DNA of 44,413 nt, from the IMG/VR virus record IMGVR_UViG_3300046690_000430, positions 1 to 44,413 of that record; one strand, 5' to 3'. A program made the translations under genes and the position numbers. The notes beneath the pieces were generated by a model that was not told the origin of the DNA, did no database searches, and saw nothing but the letters and a program-made list of their open reading frames with translations. How positions within the stretch are numbered: position 1 is the stretch's first letter; each line of letters begins with the position of its first letter. This document shows positions 23,078 to 31,303 of the stretch, piece after piece. Source of the DNA: a virus.

Positions 23078-23407
23078 ATGTCAGCAATCCTCGCCCAAGC
23101 TTCCTCAGGCACTACCGAGATCGAGATCCTGGCAATCGCACCCACCCAGGTACCACGAGCAGGGCTCGCGATTATTGAGAAAATTATCGTCTGCAACCGG
23201 GGAGGAAACCCTGCCACTTTCAGGATCTCAATGACCTTGGACGGTGGAGTAACACAGGACAAGGATTACCTCTATTACGACTCACCGCTCAAAGGAAACG
23301 AAACCGTGCAAGTCATCATCGGAGCCACGTTTTCAGACCGGGCATCACTGCGCGGATCTGCATCCAAAGGGCTGATCAGCTTCACGGTGATCGGGCAATT
23401 CGTATGA
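23078..23407 (+). CDS. Probable beta-rich structural protein
   Basis: The 109-residue product has alternating hydrophobic strands ('IEILAIAPTQ', 'IIEKIIVCNRGG', 'FRISMTLDGG', 'LISFTVIGQF'), as in small phage decoration, neck or tail-accessory proteins. The gene ends on the ATG of the HNH gene. The role is inferred from fold type and position only. Confidence 0.55.
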   Translation: MSAILAQASSGTTEIEILAIAPTQVPRAGLAIIEKIIVCNRGGNPATFRISMTLDGGVTQDKDYLYYDSPLKGNETVQVIIGATFSDRASLRGSASKGLISFTVIGQFV

Positions 23408-23892
23408 GCATTGAAGGAAAGCACGCTTACCGATTCGGATACCTGAAATCTGAGCAATGGAAAAACGCTCGGATTGCCGCGCTCGCGAGAGAAAAGGGGA
23501 ACTGCCAAATCTGCGGCCGTGAGTCTATCTTCAATGACGCCCATCATGTTTGGTACCCTCCGAACATCTGGCACACAACTGAAAGGCATCTTGTTGTGCT
23601 CTGCCGCGACTGTCATGAGTTTATTCATATCGTACGGCCGGAGTGCAAAACTCGAAATGAAAAGCAGGGTCTTAAAGAGTGGCAAGCCTTCAAACTGGCG
23701 GTAATGGCATGGCAGTATTCCAAAGGCAAAACCTTCGAGAAAGCCGATGGATTAGGAGGAACTCGCCAAATGCGGGAAGTGATCGAGATGTACCGTAAGC
23801 GCTGCGATGAGCAGGAAAAGCAGCTCACGGAGTATAAAGCCGCACTCTCAAAATTTGGTTTTACGGTTGACAACGCATACCGCCAGAGCTAA
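23404..23892 (+). CDS. HNH endonuclease-like protein
   Basis: The 162-residue product contains 'CQICGRESIFNDAHHVW' and 'VLCRDCHEFIH', i.e. CxxC, HH and CxxCH forming an HNH/beta-beta-alpha-metal site. A C-terminal helical coiled region ('MYRKRCDEQEKQLTEY') follows. The ATG overlaps the preceding stop. The gene is immediately followed by a structured RNA candidate and then the capsid gene, so it may be a homing gene inserted next to the capsid locus. Confidence 0.8.
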   Translation: MSIEGKHAYRFGYLKSEQWKNARIAALAREKGNCQICGRESIFNDAHHVWYPPNIWHTTERHLVVLCRDCHEFIHIVRPECKTRNEKQGLKEWQAFKLAVMAWQYSKGKTFEKADGLGGTRQMREVIEMYRKRCDEQEKQLTEYKAALSKFGFTVDNAYRQS

Positions 23893-23901
23893 AAGCCAAT
23901 C

Positions 23902-24027
23902 AACACCGGGGCTCTAGGTGTTAAAATAAGTGATGCCAGGATCAGCCGATCCAAGTCCGGAGCCTCTCAGGACTTAAAAAACGCAGGGGCTAAGCTCCCA
24001 CCGGGAGCCTCCCGCCTGATAGGACGG
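23902..24027 (+). ncRNA. Multi-hairpin structured RNA candidate upstream of capsid gene
   Basis: Five hairpins follow one another: H1 AACACC/GGTGTT (23902-23922); H2 GGATC/GATCC with loop AGCC (23939-23952); H3 AAGTCC/GGACTT (23953-23975), directly abutting H2; H4 GCTCCC/GGGAGC with loop ACC (23994-24008); H5 CCGCCT/AGGACGG with one bulged A (24012-24027). The H1 loop GGGGCTC can pair with the H3 loop GAGCCTC as a seven-pair kissing interaction with one G-U. The 223-base region has no credible ORF. It could be a 5' leader controlling capsid translation, a processed small RNA, or part of a mobile element with the HNH gene. I do not recognise a known RNA class. Confidence 0.6.
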
Positions 24028-24115
24028 AGATTAACCGAATGCGCTTTGCGCTCGCTACGTGCGCGGCAAAACCATTCAAAACTGTTTAATCGTCCGTTAA
24101 GAGAAAGATTTTACC

Positions 24116-25666
24116 TTGAGTCTCTCGTGCCGCCAGTTCACAGACTACCTGTCTCGCAAAAGCGAACACCTCGACGACAATATCATCCTTTCGATGCACC
24201 CGATCGACACATGGATCGGGCACGTTTCGATCGGCCGCTTCAAGGCGGAGGATGGTGTTGAGCACACCTTCGATCGTTTCGAGAATGTTTTCCCTGATCT
24301 CCGCGGTGCCTGGGAAGACGTGACGGCCGCCTCCTGTGTAGGGCAGCCCTGCGATCCCTCGAGCACAAAGATCGGCCTGGGTTTCACCCGCGACTCTTAC
24401 AAGCTCCAGCGCAAGGCGTATGAGACAGACCTTTTCTGTTTCGACCAGATTTTGAGCGCCGACCGAGCCAAGCAGCAATTCTCGCACGTTATTCGCGTGA
24501 ACCGCCGCGCCTCGAGCTTGATCACCTCTCACCGCTTCCGGACTGAAGCGATCCGGATCGCCAAATACAAGTGGGCGACGGCCAACAATACGCTCGTTCC
24601 GATCACGGCGACTTGGAACACGGCCATGACCGAGCTCACGGTTTCGACCTTGCCCACGAGCAAGATCACCGCCCGGCATCTGCAGCGCCGGGTACAGCCG
24701 CAGATCCGCGAAGGAGCGCTCTCCGAGGACATCAATCGTTCCACTCAGCCCATGCTCGAGTTTGTTACGGATATGGATGAGGTGTGGAACATGGTGGAGG
24801 GAAATCCGGAGCTAACCGATCACTGGCGCTTCACTGATTTCGCCGATGCCGAGAAGTACCATAAGTACGGTTGGGTTGGCAAATTGGGCAACTACGGTTT
24901 GCGCGCCGACTGGACCTCACTCCGGTTCAACGTGCTCCGGCAGAATGCGGATGGTTCGGCCGTGCTGACCATCGTTTTCCCGTACACCAACGTTGCCGCC
25001 ACTGAGGGCATCAAGGAAGTGGTCAACTCGGATTACGACAATGCGCGGATCCAAGTGGATTTCATTTGGCACCGGATGGCGATGACCTCGCTCGTGCGCG
25101 ACACGACGGCGATCAACCCTGAGATGCCCTTCGCGATGCGCGACTTCGCCGGAAAATGGCAATTCGTGATGGATAACCTCACCTGCGGTTTGGACGTGAA
25201 CAACAATCCGATCGCGGTGAGCAACGAGCGCCGGAACAAGGGCAAATTCATTGCCGATTGGAGCTTCGCCACCCAGGCGCAGTACCCCGAATTGGCTGAG
25301 GTGTTCTTCCACCTGCGCGAGCCTGCTTGTGTGGTGGACGTTCCGACCTGCGCGAGCGATCCCGGTTACCCGGCGCAGAGCTACGATTCTGCCAACGCTC
25401 TTTGCTCCTCAACGAATGTCACGTTGACCTTTACCCCGGCTGTCAGCGGTTCCGGCGACTACGCGATTCCGGCTGACTCGATCCTGTGCAACGGGATGAA
25501 CATATTTAATCCGGCCATTTCCGGATCTACCACGCTCGCGGCTTTGGTGGTTCAGTTGAACACCAACCTCGCGGCCATGGGAACCTGGGCCGTTGCGACT
25601 GCTACGACCATCACCCTCGTTGGCGCGGTTTGCAGCGCCGTAGCGATCCCCTGGATCGTTGACTAA
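24116..25666 (+). CDS. Probable major capsid protein
   Basis: The 516-residue product follows scaffold and cochaperonin genes, the normal place for the capsid protein. It has an extended N-arm ('MHPIDTWIGHVSIGRF'), long alpha/beta stretches and many aromatic residues. The last 85 residues or so ('VTLTFTPAVSGSGDYAIP' onward) form a separate Thr/Ala-rich beta domain that could be an Ig-like surface decoration. An in-frame TAA lies 18 bases upstream of the TTG at 24116 and no ATG is near, so TTG is chosen, with a weak AGAGAAAG upstream. HK97 fold is presumed, not shown. Confidence 0.7.
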   Translation: MSLSCRQFTDYLSRKSEHLDDNIILSMHPIDTWIGHVSIGRFKAEDGVEHTFDRFENVFPDLRGAWEDVTAASCVGQPCDPSSTKIGLGFTRDSYKLQRKAYETDLFCFDQILSADRAKQQFSHVIRVNRRASSLITSHRFRTEAIRIAKYKWATANNTLVPITATWNTAMTELTVSTLPTSKITARHLQRRVQPQIREGALSEDINRSTQPMLEFVTDMDEVWNMVEGNPELTDHWRFTDFADAEKYHKYGWVGKLGNYGLRADWTSLRFNVLRQNADGSAVLTIVFPYTNVAATEGIKEVVNSDYDNARIQVDFIWHRMAMTSLVRDTTAINPEMPFAMRDFAGKWQFVMDNLTCGLDVNNNPIAVSNERRNKGKFIADWSFATQAQYPELAEVFFHLREPACVVDVPTCASDPGYPAQSYDSANALCSSTNVTLTFTPAVSGSGDYAIPADSILCNGMNIFNPAISGSTTLAALVVQLNTNLAAMGTWAVATATTITLVGAVCSAVAIPWIVD

Positions 25667-25711
25667 CACTCTGCCGCAGAGCTTGAGCGCCTGCGGTTGG
25701 TTGGAGATCCT

Positions 25712-25743
25712 GGCGCGTCCTGACTCGGGAAGCAGGGCGCGCC
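25712..25743 (+). terminator. 11-bp GC-rich hairpin after the capsid gene
   Basis: Arms GGCGCGTCCTG (25712-25722) and CAGGGCGCGCC (25733-25743) pair fully (one G-U) around a 10-base loop. It is followed by TCCTCCCCC rather than a T-run, so it may be a weak terminator, an mRNA-stabilising 3' structure or a processing site limiting readthrough after the capsid gene. Confidence 0.55.
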
Positions 25744-25768
25744 TCCTCCCCCGCCAGAATCGAACACT

Positions 25769-26113
25769 ATGCCGAAAGCAATGCCAGATGAGGGCGGAGA
25801 GATGGACTCGCTTTACAGCGAGGACAGCCCGTCCAAGGGGAGTAAAACTCCCAAAACCGTCGATCAGGAGGAGGCTGAGCAAAACGCCGATTCTGATGTA
25901 ATCAAAACCAGCGTGCTTCAATCCGGAGAAGGGGACAAAGTTGAGGTAGGAGATGAGCGCGTAGTCAAAGTTTTAGAGGTTTACGGCGATACCTGCAAAG
26001 TCATGTATGCGCCCAAGGAAGAGAAGGAAACTCCGGAAGAGGAAATGAGCCCCAACGAAGAGATCGATCAAATGAGCTCAGAACATGACGCCGCAGGCGG
26101 TGCCAAGTACTGA
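25769..26113 (+). CDS. Small acidic protein
   Basis: The 114-residue product is rich in Glu, Asp and Ser, with a short beta-like core 'GDKVEVGDERVVKVLEVYGD' that resembles an SH3/KOW-type barrel. The tails look disordered. It lies directly after the capsid gene and hairpin. A head-completion or decoration role would fit the position. No family was recognised. Confidence 0.6.
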   Translation: MPKAMPDEGGEMDSLYSEDSPSKGSKTPKTVDQEEAEQNADSDVIKTSVLQSGEGDKVEVGDERVVKVLEVYGDTCKVMYAPKEEKETPEEEMSPNEEIDQMSSEHDAAGGAKY

Positions 26114-26143
26114 GCGGAAAGCCAAAGAAAGCAAAGACAGATT

Positions 26144-26524
26144 ATGAGTTTTGCGAATTGCAATCTGAGCACACTCCAAACGGCTGCCAAATGTTTCGAT
26201 TGCCTGAGTGCGACCGAAAAGCAGGCGTTAAAAGTGCGGTTCATGGCCGAACTGTACAAGAAGGTCACCGGGATTGACCTCACAAACATCAATGTCCTCA
26301 AGCGGACCGTGGCCTGCTTTGGATGCGAGCCGGATTTTACGCTCGAATCGATGCAGGTAGCGATCGCGAAGAACGCGGCGGAGGTGGCAGGAGTCACCAC
26401 GATCCCCGCAACCATCCAGGGGATGCGCGCCTTGATCTCGTGCGTGCCGTGCGGAGAGCAGAAATGGGCACGGGCCGCCGAGGTGTACTTGATGTGCCAG
26501 ATCAGCCGACGCACGATCAGCTAA
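26144..26524 (+). CDS. CxxC-repeat protein, short form
   Basis: The 126-residue product carries three spaced copies of a small motif: AKCFDCLSA (Cys 17/20), VACFGCEP (near 58/61) and ISCVPCGEQ (near 99/102), each followed by a helix with Tyr or Leu-Leu. The same motif continues in the next gene, so the pair may form a Cys-rich helical array. The Cys pairs could bind metal or form disulfides. This repeat type is found in phage tail-associated proteins; its function is not established. Confidence 0.65.
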   Translation: MSFANCNLSTLQTAAKCFDCLSATEKQALKVRFMAELYKKVTGIDLTNINVLKRTVACFGCEPDFTLESMQVAIAKNAAEVAGVTTIPATIQGMRALISCVPCGEQKWARAAEVYLMCQISRRTIS

Positions 26525-26534
26525 GGCTTGAGCG

Positions 26535-28427
26535 ATGGCAACTTGCACCCCTCAGGCTCTGCCTCGGGAGTCAACATGCTTCCATTGCATCCCTCCGGAT
26601 GCAAAGCACGTCCTCAAGCTCTACCTGCTCAACACCCTGGCGGGAAATCTAACGGCGCGGCAACTCTCTGTAGGAGCTGCGCCTTTCCGTCCCATCTACG
26701 GGCATCTCGCGCTCGCCGCCAAGGTCTACCTCCTGGCGCGCATAAACGGGCTTGTGATAACTCCGGCTGCCCTCGAGGCGGCTGCGGCTTGTTACCAGTG
26801 CATTCCGAACAGCGCCCGGCTGGACGTGGAAACGTATTTGATTGCTGGTGATGCTGGATTAGTTGACACCGCGGCCATGACCCGCCAGATCGGGCCTTAC
26901 AAGAGCTTATTCCAAATTCGTGATCAGGTTGAGCTCTACCTGCTCAACGTTCTGGCGGGGAGTCTTTCAGTTGCGACGATAGTAGCCGGATCCAAGTGCC
27001 TGACCTGCCTCAGCACTGGCCGCCTCGAGGAGATTTATATTCGGCTGCTTTGCCTGGGTGTAAATCCGAACCTGATCCCGTCCGGATCGGTTTACACTGG
27101 CTCCCCTGCGGAATTTGATCTGGCGGTGCTCGCCAGCACGGTTTACCTGATTACCTGGGGAACGGCTGAGCTCTACGTCAACATTTGCGGGACGCTTTAC
27201 TACAGCAGCGGACCGGGGACGCAAATAGCCGTGGCGACTGGAGCCTGCACGCTGATGAGGTTCTTTGGAACCTTCGCCGGTACCACAGTGACGGCGATCG
27301 TAAAGCCTGTAACGACGGTGATCCCAGTGCCCACCGGGTTTACTTGGACGATTGTGGGCGCGAATGCGGTAGCGACTTGGAACCCTGATCCGGCTGTAGT
27401 CTTCTCAGTGGAACTCTGGACCAGTACGGACAATATCACTTTCAGCCTCGCAGCGACCACGATCACGCCGGGCACAACGGCCAGCGTTGCCGCGCCAGTC
27501 TCAGGCACGCTCTACGCCAAGATTCGCGCCACTGCGAAAGTCTTTCCTGGCTACAGCGTCTTTACCGGGGTGCTCTCGGTAACTCCATCCCCGCCTCATG
27601 ATCCGGTGGTAGATAATTGGTCATTCCGAGTGCAGCTCAACGGCGGAGCCGTGCCAAGCAACAGCACGCTTAACGCGCTCGATACCTTTGTCACAACGCT
27701 TAAAGGAGCTGGAGTCTGGACCAAGATCATTTGCTGCAACATCGTTGCTCCGGACAGCCTGATCGCAGTGATTACGCCCTTTGTGGTTGGGTCACCCGCA
27801 AACGATCCCTGGACCAATCACAATTTCGTTTTGGCCGATCTCTCGGTCAATGGTCTGGTAGGGAACGGCTCTACGAAGTGGCTTGATACCGGATTGATTG
27901 GAGACACTGCCGGGATGCTTGCGGCATCATCCGGTTTGGTTGTTTACGTGAGCGCCGATGACGCCACTACTCAGCAATCCGAAATTGGAATTTACGCTGC
28001 TGGCGGTACCAACGCTTTCACAGGGCTGTACACCCACTACAACGCCACATTGACCTTTGGCGCTCTATTCCGATTCGATGTTGACGGTTTCCTTACCTGG
28101 GTGGCACCGGTAACGCCTGCTGGTTTTTATTCCTTGCAACGCACTGCGGCAAGTGGGGCAGGAGCGATGAACATTTATTTCGCTAATAGTGGGGCTGCTC
28201 ATAGTTCATTGGCTGTTGGACCTGTCGGGGCAAACATTGGAGCTCCGCCGCATAATTGGCCTATCGTTGCATGGGCTGCCGGAGACGGCTTAGGCGGGGC
28301 ACAAGACTTCACTAAGAAACGGCTTTCGTTTGTGGCTGTTACCTTGGGGCTTTCTGCGGCAGATGATTTGATTCTCTTTAATGCAATCCAAACTTACCGA
28401 ACTACCCTCGGGGGCGGGTTTGTCTGA
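26535..28427 (+). CDS. Receptor-binding tail fibre with CxxC repeats
   Basis: The 630-residue protein has an N-terminal repeat region with STCFHCIPP (Cys 15/18), ACYQCIPN (near 86/89) and KCLTCLST (near 155/158), each with a YLL-type helix. Then comes an FN3-like domain ('TWTIVGANAVATWNPDP', 'LYAKIRATAK') and a C-terminal domain with 'LDTFVTTLKGAGVWTKI', 'NFVLADLSVNGLVGNGSTKW' and 'LDTGL'. That C-terminal pattern matches the common phage fibre lectin-like domain. It probably recognises the host surface. The N-terminal repeats may attach the fibre to the tail. Confidence 0.7.
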   Translation: MATCTPQALPRESTCFHCIPPDAKHVLKLYLLNTLAGNLTARQLSVGAAPFRPIYGHLALAAKVYLLARINGLVITPAALEAAAACYQCIPNSARLDVETYLIAGDAGLVDTAAMTRQIGPYKSLFQIRDQVELYLLNVLAGSLSVATIVAGSKCLTCLSTGRLEEIYIRLLCLGVNPNLIPSGSVYTGSPAEFDLAVLASTVYLITWGTAELYVNICGTLYYSSGPGTQIAVATGACTLMRFFGTFAGTTVTAIVKPVTTVIPVPTGFTWTIVGANAVATWNPDPAVVFSVELWTSTDNITFSLAATTITPGTTASVAAPVSGTLYAKIRATAKVFPGYSVFTGVLSVTPSPPHDPVVDNWSFRVQLNGGAVPSNSTLNALDTFVTTLKGAGVWTKIICCNIVAPDSLIAVITPFVVGSPANDPWTNHNFVLADLSVNGLVGNGSTKWLDTGLIGDTAGMLAASSGLVVYVSADDATTQQSEIGIYAAGGTNAFTGLYTHYNATLTFGALFRFDVDGFLTWVAPVTPAGFYSLQRTAASGAGAMNIYFANSGAAHSSLAVGPVGANIGAPPHNWPIVAWAAGDGLGGAQDFTKKRLSFVAVTLGLSAADDLILFNAIQTYRTTLGGGFV

Positions 28428-28467
28428 TGCCGCTTTACTTTGCATGAGTGTGCCCCACTATCCCGAA

Positions 28468-28752
28468 ATGTCAGACAACACCTCCCAGGCCAACGCTCGC
28501 CGCCTGGAGGATCTAAATCGGAAAGTTGACCAACTCCTAACCATGATGAACGGTACCGGCGAGGATAACCCTGGCGTAATGGGCCGCCTCGCATTTATGG
28601 AACGAGTACTTTTCGGCAAAGAAGATCAGGAAAGAGGCTTGCTCTACAAGGTGAACGTGATGTACCGGGTCCACTTCTGGCTTGTGGGGCTCATCTGCAC
28701 CGCCGCGGGTTTCGGGCTGCGTGAGCTCGTGCATCTCGTGTGGAAAGTGTAA
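28468..28752 (+). CDS. Holin-like membrane protein (XhlA-like layout)
   Basis: From the ATG at 28468 (another is at 28444) the product is 94 residues: a short coiled coil ('RRLEDLNRKVDQLLTMM') then one membrane segment ('FWLVGLICTAAGFGLREL') near the C-terminus. This resembles XhlA-like lysis accessory proteins. It is followed by a second small membrane protein and a lipoprotein, together a lysis-cassette layout. Function is inferred from architecture and context only. Confidence 0.5.
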   Translation: MSDNTSQANARRLEDLNRKVDQLLTMMNGTGEDNPGVMGRLAFMERVLFGKEDQERGLLYKVNVMYRVHFWLVGLICTAAGFGLRELVHLVWKV

Positions 28753-28883
28753 CCCGCGACCGTTGGGAAACCGCCTTCGATATCGCGCTCATCATCGTTG
28801 TTTTCATCCTTTACCTCTGGTGGCTCTCCCGGTTTGAGGTTGACGATTCACCGCTAGTTCCCGAAAGTCCCTCCGATCTATGA
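28740..28883 (+). CDS. 47-residue single-span membrane protein
   Basis: A GTG at 28740 overlaps the previous gene, and the stop overlaps the next ATG (ATGA). The product has one strongly hydrophobic helix ('FDIALIIVVFILYLWWLS') and an acidic C-terminus. It sits where a holin or i-spanin would be expected between two other envelope-directed genes. Confidence 0.6.
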   Translation: MESVTRDRWETAFDIALIIVVFILYLWWLSRFEVDDSPLVPESPSDL

Positions 28884-29479
28884 AACTAACCTTCACCGCC
28901 ATTTTAGCTCTCCTCCTCCTTTCTGCGTGTCAAACGCCTCCGACCAAAGCGGAGAAAAGGCTCTTCGATGTGCAGACCAACCTCGTTACCCAGGTGGTTT
29001 TCCAGACCAATACCGTGCCCGTATTCACCAACGAGCAGCGGATTGTCACTTTCCAAACTAACGTGGTTCAGCTAACGGTGACCAATGAGCAGTATCGCCT
29101 CACTCCAAATGATACGGCCAAATCGATCGAACAGATCGGCGGGACGGTGGGCAATCTTTTTGGTGTGGGCGGGATCGTCTCTACGGCGCTCGCCGGGATT
29201 TTCGGGATATGGGCACGGTCCCGCTCGAGCCGTAACTACCAGACCTCAGCCACGCTCGCTCAAAATGTGGAGGATATCCGAGCTTTCATTAAATCCCTTC
29301 CGGACGGAATGGCCTATGACACCGCACTCACAAAATGGATGGCGGATCACCAAGCCGAGGCGGGTGTTACCGATCAAGTTTTGGCCCTGCTCCGAGACGA
29401 AGTTAGTAATAAAGACGCTCAGTACGCCGCCGATCAAGTGCGCGGCACCCTCGCCGCTCTGCGAGGCACCAACAAATAA
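28880..29479 (+). CDS. Lipoprotein, possible spanin component
   Basis: The 199-residue product starts MKLTFTAILALLLLSACQ, a lipoprotein signal with lipobox LSAC (Cys at residue 17). It then has three Asn/Thr/Gln repeats ('FQTNTVPVFTNEQ', 'FQTNVVQLTVTNEQ'), a second hydrophobic segment ('LFGVGGIVSTALAGIFGIWA', near 90-110) and a helical C-terminal domain. An o-spanin-like role in lysis is possible, but the second hydrophobic segment is atypical, so a different envelope role is equally likely. Confidence 0.6.
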   Translation: MKLTFTAILALLLLSACQTPPTKAEKRLFDVQTNLVTQVVFQTNTVPVFTNEQRIVTFQTNVVQLTVTNEQYRLTPNDTAKSIEQIGGTVGNLFGVGGIVSTALAGIFGIWARSRSSRNYQTSATLAQNVEDIRAFIKSLPDGMAYDTALTKWMADHQAEAGVTDQVLALLRDEVSNKDAQYAADQVRGTLAALRGTNK

Positions 29480-29497
29480 AACTTCCCGGCATGAACG

Positions 29498-31303
29498 ATG
29501 CCGAAAACTACAGTCTTAACCGATGGCTCCTTTGACTGGAGCTCAGGCGTTGACTCGAGCCTGATCACGACGGTTCGCTCCGCCGTGATCCCTCGAGGAC
29601 TGCGGCGCGAGCAACTCGCTTGGGGAAACAATCTCACCGTTCGAGGCGGAGGCATCACCCAACGCACCGGGATCATCTCCCTGGCTACCATCGTGCCCGG
29701 TGGCGGCCTTTGGCAGGGCGGGATCATCTATGATCCGTTCACCCAAAACCCGTGGCTCATCTGCTTGATTTCAGGGCACGTTTATCAAGTGCTCCTCGAG
29801 GCTCCCTTTACGGTTACCGATCTCTCCATCAAATACGGCCAGTTCCATCCGGCCGCCGTTGATCAGGCTTTCTTTGTGCAGGCGGAGCAATTCGTTGTCA
29901 TCCAGGCAGGCGACGGTACCACACTGCCGATCTTCTACGACGGAGTTGGGTTGCGCCGGAGCAACGGCATCATTGCCGCAGGCAACCCGAACAACGAGCT
30001 CCCGGCCGCCTTCATGATGGTTTACTACGCTCAACGCATCTGGTACGCGCAAGGGCGGATCTACTCAGCCGGGGACATTGTTAACGGACCTTCCGGCACT
30101 CCCGCTTACAAGTTCATAGACTCGGTGCTGCACGTCACGGAAAACCCCCTGGCGAGTGGCGGAGACGGTTTCCGGCTCCCGAGCACGGCCGGGACCATCC
30201 GCGCTCTGTCCTATTCGGCGAACCTCGATACGACCCTCGGGCAAGGGCCGCTCTACATCTTCACGCGCAAACAGGTTTATTCCCTGGTGGTACCGTTAAC
30301 CCGCGCCGACTGGATCTCAGCGACGGCCGCCAATCCTCCATTGCAAACCGTGGTCCAGTACAACAATGGCGCGACCAGTGATCGCAGCATTGCCCACGTT
30401 AACGGCGATCTCTGGTATCAGTCTCTGGACCCGGCGATCCGCTCTTTCTTCATCTCTACCCGCTTCTTCAAGCAGTGGGGAAACAAACCGCTCTCAAGCA
30501 ACCTGCTGCGCGCACTCCAGGCCAACGATCGAGCCCTGATGCGGTTTTGCTCCGGCATCTATTTCGATAACCGGATGCTGCAGCTCATCCTCCCCGAGAC
30601 GAATCAAAACGGAGTTGTAAGCAAGGCGATCGCTTCCCTGGACTTCAATATAATTTCCTCGCCGCTCACTGAGCAGGAAACCGATCAACCCGCTTGGGAA
30701 GGCGTCTATGACGGGCTTGATTTCATGCACCTGTTCGCCGGGGACTTTGGCGGCCGCGAGCGCGGTTTCGCGATCATCTCCTCGAGGCAGAGCCATGCGA
30801 TCGAGGTTTGGGAGCTCACCAACGATTCACGCACCGATAACAGCCCGGTACCGGGCACCCTGGATCACCGGGTACTCTGGCAATTTGAAACCCCGGCATT
30901 CAATTTTGACAATCCATTTGAGCTCAAGCAGCTCCAGGGCGGTGAGATTTGGGTGGATAAGATTTTCGGTACCGTGCTGGTAGACGTGGATTACCGTCCA
31001 GACGCTGATCCGTGCTGGCGCAAATGGTTTTCAGACTCTATATGCGTGGCGCGCAACTGCGAGGAGGACAGCCGGGCACCGATCTGCGAGTATCCGCCGC
31101 GCACTTATCGTGAGGGCTACAAGTGGACGCTCACGCTCCCCAAAGCTCCGCCTGCGTGTGATTCCATGGGAGTACGCCCGACAGATATCGGGTACCAGTT
31201 CCAGATGCGAGTCACGATCAAGGGTTGGATGCGGATCCGAGGGATCGTGATGTATGGTGAGCTGAAAGAGAAATCGCTCTACGAGGGACTCAAATGCCCA
31301 TAA
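29498..31303 (+). CDS. Nozzle-like tail protein
   Basis: The 601-residue product begins with a strand-rich part containing 'SAVIPRGLRREQLAWGNNLT' and 'GGGITQRTG', a signature seen in podovirus nozzle (tail tubular B-type) or DNA-stabilisation proteins, then many beta-propeller-like blades. It is likely part of the tail tip that keeps DNA in the head. The stop (TAA) overlaps an ATG at 31294 that is the start of a decayed or displaced gene (see the duplicated MPIIL start). Confidence 0.5.
   Translation: MPKTTVLTDGSFDWSSGVDSSLITTVRSAVIPRGLRREQLAWGNNLTVRGGGITQRTGIISLATIVPGGGLWQGGIIYDPFTQNPWLICLISGHVYQVLLEAPFTVTDLSIKYGQFHPAAVDQAFFVQAEQFVVIQAGDGTTLPIFYDGVGLRRSNGIIAAGNPNNELPAAFMMVYYAQRIWYAQGRIYSAGDIVNGPSGTPAYKFIDSVLHVTENPLASGGDGFRLPSTAGTIRALSYSANLDTTLGQGPLYIFTRKQVYSLVVPLTRADWISATAANPPLQTVVQYNNGATSDRSIAHVNGDLWYQSLDPAIRSFFISTRFFKQWGNKPLSSNLLRALQANDRALMRFCSGIYFDNRMLQLILPETNQNGVVSKAIASLDFNIISSPLTEQETDQPAWEGVYDGLDFMHLFAGDFGGRERGFAIISSRQSHAIEVWELTNDSRTDNSPVPGTLDHRVLWQFETPAFNFDNPFELKQLQGGEIWVDKIFGTVLVDVDYRPDADPCWRKWFSDSICVARNCEEDSRAPICEYPPRTYREGYKWTLTLPKAPPACDSMGVRPTDIGYQFQMRVTIKGWMRIRGIVMYGELKEKSLYEGLKCP

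Noticed and set aside
23893-24115. Group I intron or HEARO/omegaRNA next to the HNH gene
   Set aside because: No group I core motifs were seen, and the HNH protein (162 residues) is not an IscB; the RNA is reported as unclassified.
25667-25768. Possible tRNA after the capsid gene (GTTCGATTC on the minus strand)
   Set aside because: The T-arm-like string has no matching acceptor, D-arm or anticodon stem; the region is better explained by the 11-bp hairpin.
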